DNA of 64,000 nucleotides from Corynebacterium tuberculostearicum (lineage in GTDB: Bacteria > Actinomycetota > Actinomycetes > Mycobacteriales > Mycobacteriaceae): the NCBI RefSeq assembly GCF_016894265.1, contig NZ_CP069791.1, forward strand, positions 1-64,000, read 5' to 3'. The notes beneath the pieces were generated by a model that ran no database searches, was not told the DNA's origin, and saw nothing but the letters and a program-made list of their open reading frames with translations. This document shows, piece after piece, positions 18,127 to 27,613 of this stretch; the stretch's first letter is position 1, and the number at the start of each line of letters is the position of its first letter. The translations under genes were made by a program, and so were the position numbers.

Positions 18127-19890
18127 GTGGCAGTAGAAACCAAAAAGATCTCTAAGGTTCTCGTGGCGAACCGCGGTGAGATCGCCGTTCGCGTGATCCG
18201 CGCGGCCCGCGACGCTGGCATTGCCTCCGTCGCCGTCTACGCCGAGCCAGACGCCCAGGCACCTTTTGCCTCGCTTGCCGACGAAGCCTTTGCCCTCGGC
18301 GGCACCACTTCTGCAGAGTCATACCTCGTCTTTGACAAGATTCTGGACGCCGCAGAAAAGTCCGGCGCCGATGCTATCCACCCCGGCTATGGCTTCTTGT
18401 CTGAAAACGCCGACTTTGCCCAGGCCGTCATCGATGCCGGCCTGACTTGGATTGGCCCCTCCCCCGAGTCCATCCGTGACTTGGGAGATAAGGTTACCGC
18501 GCGGCACATCGCCGAGCGCGCCGAAGCCCCCATGGCCCCAGGCACCAAAGATCCGGTAGCCGGCGCCGATGAGGTGCAGTCCTTCGCCATGGAATACGGC
18601 CTGCCCGTAGCCATCAAGGCTGCCTTTGGCGGCGGCGGCCGCGGCATGAAGGTGGCCTACTCCGCAGAGGAAATCCCCGAGCTCTTTGAATCCGCCACCC
18701 GTGAGGCGACTTCCGCCTTCGGTCGCGGCGAGTGCTTCGTAGAGCGTTACCTGGACCGAGCCCGCCACGTCGAGGCCCAGGTGCTGGCGGATAAGCACGG
18801 CAACGTAGTCGTCGTCGGCACGCGCGATTGCTCCCTGCAGCGCCGCTTCCAAAAGCTGGTCGAAGAAGCCCCGGCTCCTTTCCTCACTGATGAGCAGCGC
18901 GCCTCCATCCACGAGTCCGCCAAGCGCATCTGCCGCGAGGCCGGCTACTACGGCGCAGGCACCGTGGAATACCTGGTGGGCGCCGATGGCCTCATTTCCT
19001 TCCTAGAGGTCAATACCCGCCTGCAGGTGGAGCACCCAGTTTCCGAGGAAACCACCGGCCTCGATCTCGTGCGCGAGCAGTTCCGCATCGCTGAGGGCCA
19101 CGAGCTCTCTCTGAAGGAAGACCCCACCCCGCGCGGCCACGCCTTCGAGTTCCGCATCAACGGCGAGGATGCCGCGGCGAACTTCATGCCAGCCCCTGGC
19201 ACCATCGTGAAGTACTCCGAGCCGTCGGGTCCGGGCGTGCGCGTTGATTCCGGCGTCGTCCAGGGCTCCGTCATTGGCGGCCAATTCGATTCCATGCTGG
19301 CCAAGCTCATCGTCTGGGGCCCAGACCGCGAGACCGCGCTGCGTCGCTCCGCCCGCGCCCTGTCCGAGTACACGGTGGAGGGCCTGCCCACCGTTATCCC
19401 GTTTGACCAGGCTATCGTTGCTGATCCAGCTTTCACCGCAGAAGACGGCAACTTCGACGTCTACACCAAGTGGATCGAAGAGGAATGGGATAACCAGCTG
19501 CCCGCCCACGATGACTCCACCGATGCCGAGGCTGCAGAGGCAGAGCCGTCCCAGGTACACACCGTGGAAATCGACGGCCGCCGCATCGAGGTCGCCCTCC
19601 CCGCCTCCTTCGGCGCCACCGGCACCCCACGCAAAAAGAAGAAGCGCAAGGGCTCTGGCGCCAAGGCCGCTGTATCCGGCGATGCCGTTACCTCCCCAAT
19701 GCAGGGCACGGTCATCAAGGTCAACGTCGAAGAAGGTCAAGAGGTCACCGAGGGCGAGGTCCTCCTCGTGCTCGAGGCCATGAAGATGGAAAACCCCGTC
19801 AAGGCACATAAGGCCGGCACCGTTACCGGCTTGGCCGTGGAGGCAGGCGCTGCTACCACCAAGGGCAGCGTACTGCTGGAAATCAAGTAG
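18127..19890 (+). CDS. accBC: Acyl-CoA carboxylase alpha subunit (biotin carboxylase plus biotin carrier)
   Basis: 587 residues. ATP-dependent carboxylation of its own biotin, shared by the AccD subunits. The biotin carboxylase N-domain opens '[18 protein letters not shown]'; the ATP-grasp loop is '[12 protein letters not shown]' (about 165-176) and '[17 protein letters not shown]' is the catalytic strand. A Lys-rich linker near 500-515 leads to the carrier domain with 'LEAMKMENP'; Lys553 is the biotin site. GTG start with AGGAGG 8 bases upstream. It is the partner of accD at 11236-12696. Confidence 0.97.
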   Translation: MAVETKKISKVLVANRGEIAVRVIRAARDAGIASVAVYAEPDAQAPFASLADEAFALGGTTSAESYLVFDKILDAAEKSGADAIHPGYGFLSENADFAQAVIDAGLTWIGPSPESIRDLGDKVTARHIAERAEAPMAPGTKDPVAGADEVQSFAMEYGLPVAIKAAFGGGGRGMKVAYSAEEIPELFESATREATSAFGRGECFVERYLDRARHVEAQVLADKHGNVVVVGTRDCSLQRRFQKLVEEAPAPFLTDEQRASIHESAKRICREAGYYGAGTVEYLVGADGLISFLEVNTRLQVEHPVSEETTGLDLVREQFRIAEGHELSLKEDPTPRGHAFEFRINGEDAAANFMPAPGTIVKYSEPSGPGVRVDSGVVQGSVIGGQFDSMLAKLIVWGPDRETALRRSARALSEYTVEGLPTVIPFDQAIVADPAFTAEDGNFDVYTKWIEEEWDNQLPAHDDSTDAEAAEAEPSQVHTVEIDGRRIEVALPASFGATGTPRKKKKRKGSGAKAAVSGDAVTSPMQGTVIKVNVEEGQEVTEGEVLLVLEAMKMENPVKAHKAGTVTGLAVEAGAATTKGSVLLEIK

Positions 19891-19913
19891 CCTACCCCGC
19901 TAGCCTTGGAAGA

Positions 19914-20357
19914 ATGACTGATTCTTCTCTCGGCGTGCGCTTGGCCAAGGAAGAGGACCGCGACTATCTTGCGGGCCTCTTCCCTTCTTCTATCGCGGAC
20001 TGGTCCCCCATTGTGGACGGCGGGGTTATCGCCCTGCCCATGGCCGCCAACGAGGACCCCACTGTTGCTCCCCGCGGCGCCGCGCTCCTGCGCTACTATC
20101 CCGCCGCCGACAAAGGCCCAGCTTTCTTGGGCGATCCCTCGGCGCACCCGCTTGACGACGCCACCTGGCTTACCCCCTTCGACCCCGAAGACATTCCCGA
20201 GCTCATCGTCTCCAGCGATGACCCCGCCGCCCGCGAGTTGCTTATTGCCAACGCCATCGGCCTCGCGGCCGAGCAGACTGCCCCCGGCATCTCTTCCGCT
20301 GAGCCCTTGCCCGGATTTGAAGAGCTCGACCCCGGTAAGTTCTTCCGCCGCTTCTAG
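19914..20357 (+). CDS. Conserved hypothetical protein
   Basis: 147 residues, acidic, cytosolic, no signal or membrane segment. The opening 'GVRLAKEEDRDYLAGLFP' recalls the first strand and helix of GNAT acetyltransferases, but the acetyl-CoA loop is not seen, so I do not assign it. Starts 23 bases after accBC and probably shares its transcript. Confidence 0.7.
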   Translation: MTDSSLGVRLAKEEDRDYLAGLFPSSIADWSPIVDGGVIALPMAANEDPTVAPRGAALLRYYPAADKGPAFLGDPSAHPLDDATWLTPFDPEDIPELIVSSDDPAARELLIANAIGLAAEQTAPGISSAEPLPGFEELDPGKFFRRF

Positions 20358-20398
20358 CTCGCCCTAGGTCCGGCCGCCCTCCTGCTAACCTAGCTACG

Positions 20399-20980
20399 AT
20401 GCTGAAAATAGATGCAACTTATGGACATTCCACCGCTTTAGGGCGCCTGAATCGCACCTTCGACGCCGGTCGCGTATACGGCTTGAAGGGCCCCAATGGT
20501 GCGGGTAAATCTACGCTGCTGCAGACGTTGAGCGGCGAGATTGCCCCACTCGAGGGCACCGTTACCATCGACGGCACCGGGCCCGGCAGCGCAGAGGCCG
20601 CCGGCTCCGTCATCGCAGTCGCGGACCCGGTCTTCTTGCCCGACCTCACCGTCGGCGAACACTTCACCCTGCTTTCGCGCCGCTCCGGCGTAGACTTTGC
20701 CGAGGTCCATGAGCTGTGGGCCCTCGATGACGCCATCCTAAACTCCGCAGTCAGCGACCTTTCTTCTGGCCAGCGCCAGCGCGTTTACCTCGCCGCCCAG
20801 CTCTATCAGCCGGCCAAGGCTCTGCTTATCGACGAACCCGAGCGCCACCTTGACCACACCTGGACCGCCTTCTTGGCCGAGGAGCTGCGCCACCTCGCCG
20901 CCGAGGGCCGTTGTGTAGTGCTGGCCTCCCACTCCCCGGCCATCTTCGATGCCTGCGACGAGGTGGTGGAAATTTCATGA
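20399..20980 (+). CDS. ABC transporter ATP-binding protein
   Basis: 193 residues, a compact ATPase domain. Walker A 'GPNGAGKST' (about 33-41), signature 'LSSGQRQRV' and Walker B 'LLIDEPERHLD'. The switch His is in 'LASHSP'. Its stop overlaps the start of the membrane gene downstream (ATGA), so the two are coupled and form one transporter. The substrate is unknown. Confidence 0.9.
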   Translation: MLKIDATYGHSTALGRLNRTFDAGRVYGLKGPNGAGKSTLLQTLSGEIAPLEGTVTIDGTGPGSAEAAGSVIAVADPVFLPDLTVGEHFTLLSRRSGVDFAEVHELWALDDAILNSAVSDLSSGQRQRVYLAAQLYQPAKALLIDEPERHLDHTWTAFLAEELRHLAAEGRCVVLASHSPAIFDACDEVVEIS

Positions 20981-21999
20981 AGCTTCTGTCCACAGCCTCC
21001 TCAGCCCTCTATTACGCCTTTATAGCGGCGCTCATCGCGAGCGTCAGTGTTTACGCTTGGCAGAATGCCGCCGAGGTTTTGCCCTCGCTCGCGCAGCGCA
21101 CAGCCGCGGCCCTGCCCGCCACCGCGACCATCGGCGCTGGGGTCGGCTCCCTCGCCCTCATCGTTCTTCTTGAAGCGCTCTATCCGCTGCGCAGCCTTTC
21201 GCTCAGCCGGTGGGTCTATGTGGATAGGCCGCGGGGGCGTATGCGGGGCGTCGATAAGCTGTCCATTGCCCAGCTCGCCGGCGTGAGCCTCCTCGGCCTA
21301 GCCCTGTGCACGTCGCTGCGCCTTCCGCTCTATGCGGCGATGGCCCTCCCCTTGCTGCGCATAGCGCTCGGCTGGCGTTCCTTCGACCTCGCCTCGCTTC
21401 TTCGCGCGGGCCGCACCCGTGCCGTCGGCTCGTCTTCCTTTGGGCTTTTGGATTCTGAGGTTTCTGCCGATGCCATTGCTTCCCAGTCGGCGCGCCTGCG
21501 CCCCAGCTCGCGCGCCACGACGTCGCCCAGCTATCTCTTTATCCGGCGCCTATACCGCCGCTGGTACATCCCGCTCGGCGCGGTAGCTGTCATCGGCCTC
21601 ACCCTAGGCCTTGTCCCACAGCTCGGCAGCCTGGCGCTCATAGGATTCGCTGCCGCATGGACCATCGTCGGCGCCGCCACCGGCCGCGCCGCATCCTTTG
21701 GCCGCATCATCGACGGAACCTGGCCCGACTGGGGACTTCCCTTGACCGCGACAGCCGGTGCCGCCGTTCTCGGTACCGCCTTCATCGCCGCCGTGTGGAA
21801 GCTGCCGGTACTCGTACTCGCCGCGTGCTGTTTAGGACTTACCTACGCCTCCTTCAAGCGCTCCCGCCCAGCGCGAGTGGCCACCATGAACATCATCGAC
21901 ACCGGTGGCTTCGGTGCTTCGTTCTCCCCCGAAGTCTTCGGTTACTTCCTGCGCGGCGGCTACGGCATTGCGGCCGTAGCTGTGGTCCTCTTCTTTTAG
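20977..21999 (+). CDS. Multi-spanning membrane protein, partner of the upstream ABC ATPase
   Basis: 340 residues with about eight to ten hydrophobic segments (for example around 10-30, 50-66, 88-130, 205-245, 265-290 and 320-340). The ATG at 20977 overlaps the ATPase stop. I recognise no named family; from position it is the permease. A Ser/Ala/Arg-rich cytosolic stretch lies around 150-185. Confidence 0.75.
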   Translation: MKLLSTASSALYYAFIAALIASVSVYAWQNAAEVLPSLAQRTAAALPATATIGAGVGSLALIVLLEALYPLRSLSLSRWVYVDRPRGRMRGVDKLSIAQLAGVSLLGLALCTSLRLPLYAAMALPLLRIALGWRSFDLASLLRAGRTRAVGSSSFGLLDSEVSADAIASQSARLRPSSRATTSPSYLFIRRLYRRWYIPLGAVAVIGLTLGLVPQLGSLALIGFAAAWTIVGAATGRAASFGRIIDGTWPDWGLPLTATAGAAVLGTAFIAAVWKLPVLVLAACCLGLTYASFKRSRPARVATMNIIDTGGFGASFSPEVFGYFLRGGYGIAAVAVVLFF

Positions 22000-22065
22000 T
22001 CGCCCTGCGCTTTCCCCAGGTACGCCACTTCAATAAGTTGCACATACCTGGGGATTTCTTTTGAG

Positions 22066-22126
22066 CTTTATTCTGTATTACTTCACATAACACAGTTTGT
22101 GTTACTATAAGTAATACAGAATAAAG
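22066..22126. promoter_or_regulatory. Nested inverted repeats: likely operator of the GntR/DUF1648 operon
   Basis: Outer arms CTTTATTCTGTATTACTT (22066-22083) and AAGTAATACAGAATAAAG (22109-22126) are a perfect 18-base inverted repeat. Within the 25-base loop a second repeat, TAACACA-GTT-TGTGTTA (22088-22104), shares the axis. It ends 14 bases before the regulator ATG, next to its GGAGG site. YtrA-type GntR proteins usually bind AT-rich palindromes at their own promoter, so autoregulation is inferred. Confidence 0.7.
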
Positions 22127-22140
22127 ATTGGAGGTGACAG

Positions 22141-22518
22141 ATGTTCATTAACCTCAACCCCGATTCAGATGTCCCCGTCTTCCAACAAATCCACGATGAA
22201 TTAGTACTGGCCATAGCTCGCGGCCAGCTCTCTGATGGCGACAAGCTAGACCCTGTCCGCCGCGTCGCCAAAGACATAGGCATCAACCCAGCCACCGTAA
22301 AAAAGGCGTACGACCTCTTGGTCTCTGACGGCCTCATTGAAACCGCCGGCCGCTCCGGCTCCATCGTCAGACCCGGCGCTCACACCGAGGCTCAAGAAAG
22401 ACAACTAGCTGAGCAATTAGGCCGAGTAGTTGCGCTCGCCCGTGCCCAAGGCTTTAGCCCAGATGAGCTCCACACCCACCTCAGCTCCACTCTTAAACAC
22501 TTGGAAGTATCGTCATGA
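22141..22518 (+). CDS. GntR-family (YtrA-type) transcriptional regulator
   Basis: 125 residues. Winged-helix domain over residues 5-75 with 'PVFQQIHDELVLAIARGQL' and 'DIGINPATVKKAYDLLVSDGLIE'. It has only a short C-terminal helix region, as in YtrA-type regulators that control ABC or membrane-protein operons. Ribosome site GGAGG. Its stop overlaps the next start (ATGA). It probably represses its own operon through the palindrome at 22066-22126. Confidence 0.9.
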   Translation: MFINLNPDSDVPVFQQIHDELVLAIARGQLSDGDKLDPVRRVAKDIGINPATVKKAYDLLVSDGLIETAGRSGSIVRPGAHTEAQERQLAEQLGRVVALARAQGFSPDELHTHLSSTLKHLEVSS

Positions 22519-23639
22519 TTTTCGCCCTCTTAATGGCCGTCACAACTCTCGCAATTACTTGGATTATGGCCAAAGCTCCCTCCCTTTCCTCGCCCGGCAC
22601 ACCGCTCGGTGTGCGCGTGCCAAAGGACTACCTTTCCGATAGTGCAGTTACCTCTGCTCTTGCTGGATACAAGGTACGTACTTGGGGTTGCGGCGTCGCG
22701 GCAACAATTCTGTCCCTCTTTGCCTGGAAATTGCCACTCCTCGCCGCCGTACCGTCCCTCTTGGTGACGCTCGGCGGCTTGTGGGCCTACATCTCTCAAC
22801 GCCGCCGCATCATCGCCGCGAAAAAGGCCGGCGGTTGGTTCGACGAGGTTGAAACCACCATCGCTGCTCGTGTTTCCACCAACGCCAATGGCACACCCGA
22901 ATTCGCAGGCATCCCCACGCCGACTTTTCCGTGGATAACAATGCTCGCCTCGCTGTTGTGTATCGCGGCCGGTGCCATCATCGTCGCTTCCCACTGGTCC
23001 GATATTCCTGACCCCGTTCCAGTGCACTGGAATTCTTCCATGGAGGCGGATAATTGGAGCGAAAAGAGTATCGGCAGCGTTTTTTCTATCTCATTCATCG
23101 CCTTAGGAATGCTCTTGCTTTTCGCCGTCATCTGCTCTTGTATCGCACATAGTGAGGTATTCCCACGTTCAGAACGCAGCATTAAAGCTCGACTGCGCAA
23201 CGAGGCCAACCTCGCCTTCACGAATACCGGTATGGGAGTCTTCACCCTGCTCATGTGTGTGGGCATGGCCTTCATGCAAGTAACCGGCCCTGTACCGCAA
23301 TTTCAACGGTTCAATGGAGCCGCCATTATCACGATGTTGGTTATTACCATCGGTGGCAGCATCGGACTGGTTGCGTTTCTTCTCTACAAACAATCTCAAT
23401 TATCCGAGCAACTGCGTGGAATCCGCTTTCCCGATGAAGACAATGAATCACCGGACAATGACCACCTCTATAAATGGGGCGTGATGTACTACAACCCCGA
23501 GGATCCTGCGGTACTAGTGGATAAGCGCTTCGGCACAGGCATGTCGTTTAATTTCGCCCGCTGGCAGGCCAAGGCATTCCTCGTCATCACGCTTCTGGTT
23601 CTAGTCGGCTCAATAGCGCTACCTTTCCTACTAGGCTGA
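22515..23639 (+). CDS. DUF1648/DUF5808 membrane protein
   Basis: 374 residues with about eight membrane segments. 'IPDPVPVHWNSSMEADNWSEKS' at about 161-182 is the DUF1648 signature (shown split: IPDPVPVHWN, then W-S-x-K). Near the C-terminus 'GVMYYNPEDPAVLVDKRFG' matches DUF5808. Such proteins follow YtrA-type or MarR-type regulators in many Gram-positive genomes. Function unknown, possibly envelope-stress related, by analogy with SdpI-like immunity proteins, which share DUF1648. Coupled to the regulator by ATGA. Confidence 0.86.
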   Translation: MIFALLMAVTTLAITWIMAKAPSLSSPGTPLGVRVPKDYLSDSAVTSALAGYKVRTWGCGVAATILSLFAWKLPLLAAVPSLLVTLGGLWAYISQRRRIIAAKKAGGWFDEVETTIAARVSTNANGTPEFAGIPTPTFPWITMLASLLCIAAGAIIVASHWSDIPDPVPVHWNSSMEADNWSEKSIGSVFSISFIALGMLLLFAVICSCIAHSEVFPRSERSIKARLRNEANLAFTNTGMGVFTLLMCVGMAFMQVTGPVPQFQRFNGAAIITMLVITIGGSIGLVAFLLYKQSQLSEQLRGIRFPDEDNESPDNDHLYKWGVMYYNPEDPAVLVDKRFGTGMSFNFARWQAKAFLVITLLVLVGSIALPFLLG

Positions 23640-23669
23640 AAATTTTAGCCCTCCACGCTGTATCACGAT

Positions 23670-23727
23670 TTTCGTCCATATAAACCACCAAAACCGTCGA
23701 CGAAATCGGTGGTTTATATGGACGAAA
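23670..23727. repeat. Perfect 20-base inverted repeat with a palindromic loop
   Basis: Arms 23670-23689 and 23708-23727 are perfect reverse complements, beginning TTTCGTCCATATAAACC. The pairing continues outward with one mismatch to 23666. The 18-base loop contains GTCGAC. It lies between convergent genes, about 30 bases after the DUF5808 stop, so it may be a terminator, but no T tract follows. A small mobile or regulatory repeat is the alternative. Confidence 0.7.
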
Positions 23728-23754
23728 GTCGCGAAAGCCGCCTGCAGACAGCAC

Positions 23755-23798
23755 AGCGCCCCGCTTCCTAGAGGATTGCGCGTAGGAAGCGGGGCGCT
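23755..23798. terminator. Terminator of pyc
   Basis: AGCGCCCCGCTTCCTA, a 12-base loop, TAGGAAGCGGGGCGCT: sixteen perfect pairs, 12 bases beyond the pyc stop (minus strand). Confidence 0.8.
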
Positions 23799-23810
23799 GG
23801 CGTGCGTCAG

Positions 23811-26800
23811 TTAGTTGATGACGGCGATAAGGTCGCCGCCTTCCACCTTGGTGGCCTGGCCGATGGCCACGCGCTCGACCACGCCATCCTTAGTGGCGGA
23901 GATGGAGGCTTCCATCTTCATTGCTTCGATGACGGCGATCTGGTCGCCAGCCTTAACCTCGTCGCCAGGCTTGGCGGTGGGGTTGACCACGCCGGCGAAT
24001 GGTGCGGCGACGTGTCCCTCGTTGGAGGGGTCGGCCTTTTCTACGGTAGCGACCGTGGATTCGGCGTTCTCGTCGCGCACCTTCATCGGGCGAATCTGGC
24101 CGTTGACGTTGAGAACCACGTTACGCATGCCCTTTTCGTCCGGCTCACCCACGGCGTCGAGGCGCACCACGACCTGCTTGAGGTCGGCGCGATCGGTGGA
24201 GTCCTCTGGGAAGTAGTGGACGACCTTTTCTTCGCCTTCGGTAAGACCGTAGAAGAAGGTGGTATCCGTCAATGCCTCAGTGTTGCCGTACTTGCGGCGG
24301 AACTCATTGAATTCCTCGAACTGCTTGGGGAATAGCAGGCGGTTCAGGCTGGCGCGGCGCTCATCCGAGCTATCGGATTCCAGATGCGGCTGTTCTTCCG
24401 CAGGAACCTCGCTCACCTTGGCGCCGGTTTCCTCGCGGCCATCGAGCACCTTATCGCGCAGCTCTGGCCAACCGCCCGGAGGAGTACCGAGCTGGCCGCG
24501 GAGGAACTGGTTGACCGAATCCGGAATATCGAACTTGGTCGGGTTGGCAGCGAAGTCATCAGGGTCTACGCCCGCACCCACAAGGTGAAGGGCGAGATCG
24601 CCTACAACCTTGGAGGACGGGGTGACCTTGGTTGGGCGGCCGAGCATCTCGTTGACCGCAGCATAGGTGTCCTCAATGATCTCGAAGCGGTCTGCCAAGC
24701 CAAGGGCGACAGCTTGGGCACGCAGGTTGGACAGCTGACCGCCTGGAATTTCGTGCTTGTAAACGCGACCGGTCGGGCCAGGGATACCGTTCTCAAACGG
24801 GGCATAGAGCTGGCGCACGGCCTCCCAGTAGGGCTCGAGATCCGATACGGCCTGCAGGTCGATGCCGGTATCGCGCTTGGACTGGGAGAAAGCCGCAATA
24901 AGAGCCGACAGCGATGGCTGCGAAGTAGTACCGGCTAATGGTGCGGAGGCGCCATCGACAATGTCTGCGCCAGACAGGGCGGCCGCATAGTAGGTCGCCA
25001 TCTGTCCACCGGCGGTATCGTGCGTGTGCACGTGCACCGGCAGATCGAATTCCTTGCGTAGCGCCATGACCAGCTTGGAAGCAGCCTCAGGGCGAAGCAG
25101 ACCCGCCATATCCTTGATGGCGAGGATATGGGCGCCAGATTCCACAATCTGTTCGGCCAGCTTGAGGTAGTAATCCAGCGTGTACAAGTTCTCCTTCGGC
25201 GAGGCAAGGTCACCGGAGTACGCCATGGCCACCTCAGCAACGGTGGTATTGGTCTCGAGTACGGCATCGATGGCGGGGCGCATCTGAGAGACGTCGTTAA
25301 GTGCGTCGAAGATGCGAAAGACGTCCACGCCGGACTTGGCTGCTTCCTGGACAAAGCCACGGCAGACCGAATCTGGGTACGGGGTATAGCCCACGGTATT
25401 GCGGCCGCGCAGGAGCATCTGGATGTTCTGGTTCGGCATGGCCTCACGCAGCAAGTCCAAGCGGACCCACGGATCCTCGTGGAGGAAGCGCATGGCGACG
25501 TCATAAGTCGCACCGCCCCAAGCCTCAACGGAGAAGAGGTTCGGAGTCATGCGCGCTACGGCCTCGGCCGCAGAAACCAAAGCAGTGCCACGAACGCGGG
25601 TGGCCAACAGGGACTGGTGGGCGTCACGGAAGGTGGTATCCGTAACCATCAGCGCATTCTGATTGCGGATCTTTTCTGCCCACTTCTGCGGGCCAAACTC
25701 GAGAAGATCATCGCGGGAACCGCGTGGGAGCGGCTCGGAAAGGTCTAGCTCGGGGAGCTTATCAAATGGGCGCAGAGCCGTCGGGCGCTTACCGTTGGGC
25801 TTATTAACGGTGGTCTCCGCGATGTATTCGAGGATGCGACCAGATTCGTCGACTGCGGGCGGAGCCTTGAGCAGGTGCGGGTGTGCGTTGATGAATCCGG
25901 TGTCCACGCGGGTCTGAGTAAAGTCCGGCTCGCGCAGCAGGGCGCGCAGGAAGCCGATATTGGTGGCCACGCCGGAGACGGTGAACTCGTTGAGCGCACG
26001 CTGGGCGCGCTGCACAGCCTGTTCGAAAGTGGCTCCGCGGCAGGTCATCTTCACCAGCAGAGAGTCGAAGTTGGGCGAAACCTCTGCGCCCACGGAAGTT
26101 GCACCGTCTAGGCGCACGCCGGCGCCGCCCGGCGAACGATACGCGGTCAGCGTGCCGGTATCGGGACGGAAGCCGTTATTCGGGTCCTCGGTGGTGATGC
26201 GGCACTGCAGGGCAGAACCGGTGATGGAAATCTTGTCTTGGGCGAGGTGAATATCTTCCAGCGATGCGCCGGCCGCGATATTCATCTGGGCCTTGACGAT
26301 GTCTACGCCGGTGATTTCCTCAGTCACGGTGTGCTCCACCTGCACACGCGGGTTCATCTCGATGAAGACGTGATTGCCGCGCTCATCGACGAGGAATTCC
26401 ACGGTGCCCGCACCCTCGTAATTGATGTGCTCGCAGAACTTCACCGCATCCTGGCAGATGCGGTCACGCAGCTCGGAATCCAGCGACGGCGCCGGCGCAA
26501 TCTCTACTACCTTCTGGTGACGGCGCTGCACCGAGCAGTCACGCTCGAAGAGGTGCACCACATTGCCCTGGCTATCGGCGAGAATCTGCACCTCGATGTG
26601 CTGCGGTTTGATGACTGCGGTCTCCAGGTACACGCTGCCGTCTCCGAACGCCGCCTCCGCCTCGCGCGAAGCCTCGGCCGCCTTTTCGCGCAGCTGATCC
26701 TCGGATTCCACGAAGCGCATGCCGCGCCCGCCGCCACCGGCGACAGCCTTAACGAATACGGGGAAGTTAAAGTCCTTGGAGTATTCCACCAGCTTATCGA

Positions 26801-27242
26801 CGTCCGTCGATGGCTCCGAGTCCTGCAACGTCGGCAGCCCGGCTTCCTTTGCCGCACTAACCGCAGCCGCCTTATCACCGGTGAGGTCCAACGTGCTTGG
26901 GGTCGGACCAATGAACTTAATGCCATTGTCCTCGCACGCACGAGCAAGATCCGCGCGCTCCGAAAGGAATCCGTAGCCGGGGTAAATGGCATCCGCTTCG
27001 GCCTTCTTGGCGGCGCGGATAATCTCATCAATGTCCAAGTATGCCTTGACCGGCTGCCCCTCGGCGCCGATGCGGACGGCCTCATCCGCGAAGGCGCGGT
27101 GGAAGGAGTTTCGGTCTTCGCGAGGATAGACCGCGACGGTCTTTGCCCCGGTCTCAAAGGCAGCACGGAATGCACGCACGGCGATTTCGCCGCGGTTGGC
27201 TACCAGAATCTTTTTGAACGATGGAAGCGCGGGATTAGCCAC
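23811..27242 (-). CDS. pyc: Pyruvate carboxylase
   Basis: 1143 residues, close to the 1140 of the C. glutamicum enzyme. Carboxylates pyruvate to oxaloacetate with ATP and biotin, refilling the TCA cycle. The biotin carboxylase domain opens '[19 protein letters not shown]', with 'AVAGGGGRGMRFV' and 'FIEMNPRVQVEHTVTEE'. The carboxyltransferase domain starts 'TDTTFRDAHQSLLATRVRG' and contains 'AIKDMAGLLRP' and 'HVHTHDTAG'. The carrier domain ends the protein with 'IEAMKMEASI'. GTG start at 27242 with AAAGGA upstream; the family N-terminus fits this start better than longer forms. Monocistronic, with a long leader and its own terminator. Confidence 0.97.
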   Translation of the reverse strand: MANPALPSFKKILVANRGEIAVRAFRAAFETGAKTVAVYPREDRNSFHRAFADEAVRIGAEGQPVKAYLDIDEIIRAAKKAEADAIYPGYGFLSERADLARACEDNGIKFIGPTPSTLDLTGDKAAAVSAAKEAGLPTLQDSEPSTDVDKLVEYSKDFNFPVFVKAVAGGGGRGMRFVESEDQLREKAAEASREAEAAFGDGSVYLETAVIKPQHIEVQILADSQGNVVHLFERDCSVQRRHQKVVEIAPAPSLDSELRDRICQDAVKFCEHINYEGAGTVEFLVDERGNHVFIEMNPRVQVEHTVTEEITGVDIVKAQMNIAAGASLEDIHLAQDKISITGSALQCRITTEDPNNGFRPDTGTLTAYRSPGGAGVRLDGATSVGAEVSPNFDSLLVKMTCRGATFEQAVQRAQRALNEFTVSGVATNIGFLRALLREPDFTQTRVDTGFINAHPHLLKAPPAVDESGRILEYIAETTVNKPNGKRPTALRPFDKLPELDLSEPLPRGSRDDLLEFGPQKWAEKIRNQNALMVTDTTFRDAHQSLLATRVRGTALVSAAEAVARMTPNLFSVEAWGGATYDVAMRFLHEDPWVRLDLLREAMPNQNIQMLLRGRNTVGYTPYPDSVCRGFVQEAAKSGVDVFRIFDALNDVSQMRPAIDAVLETNTTVAEVAMAYSGDLASPKENLYTLDYYLKLAEQIVESGAHILAIKDMAGLLRPEAASKLVMALRKEFDLPVHVHTHDTAGGQMATYYAAALSGADIVDGASAPLAGTTSQPSLSALIAAFSQSKRDTGIDLQAVSDLEPYWEAVRQLYAPFENGIPGPTGRVYKHEIPGGQLSNLRAQAVALGLADRFEIIEDTYAAVNEMLGRPTKVTPSSKVVGDLALHLVGAGVDPDDFAANPTKFDIPDSVNQFLRGQLGTPPGGWPELRDKVLDGREETGAKVSEVPAEEQPHLESDSSDERRASLNRLLFPKQFEEFNEFRRKYGNTEALTDTTFFYGLTEGEEKVVHYFPEDSTDRADLKQVVVRLDAVGEPDEKGMRNVVLNVNGQIRPMKVRDENAESTVATVEKADPSNEGHVAAPFAGVVNPTAKPGDEVKAGDQIAVIEAMKMEASISATKDGVVERVAIGQATKVEGGDLIAVIN

Positions 27243-27613
27243 TTCGGTGTTCCTTTCAACTCGGAAGGCGCTGAGATACAACGTCTCCACTCGGGTGATC
27301 CGTATCTCAGTTTAGAGATCGAAACCTTCCTTGTCTGCCCATTTTCAAGCGGAGTTTGCCACACCACCCAGCGGTTAAACCGCTGAATGGGAGGTTTCTG
27401 CAGCCCGACCAGTAATAACAGGGTTAGCCGGTCTGTAAATCTTGCAAATTTTCGCCTCAGCAAAATATGCAGCGGGGACACCCTTGGATTCACTAAGTGT
27501 TCATTTTCACTTCATACTAATTTTTCTTTAATTAATGCATATTTATATGCAAGGTGTTACTTTCGTTTTGCGCACCCAGCGCACGTTCCGCCAATCTCTA
27601 ACAAGGAGAGAAA
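27243..27613. other. Divergent AT-rich intergenic region upstream of pyc and the I36-like gene
   Basis: About 370 bases without a gene. On the pyc side CTGAGATAC (27271-27279) and GTATCTCAG (27302-27310) form a possible leader hairpin, and CAGCGGTT-A-AACCGCTG is a palindrome at 27369-27385. On the other side TGCATAT-TT-ATATGCA (27536-27551) is a palindrome in a very AT-rich stretch about 65 bases before the secreted gene. These are candidate operators; no named regulator site can be assigned safely. Confidence 0.55.
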
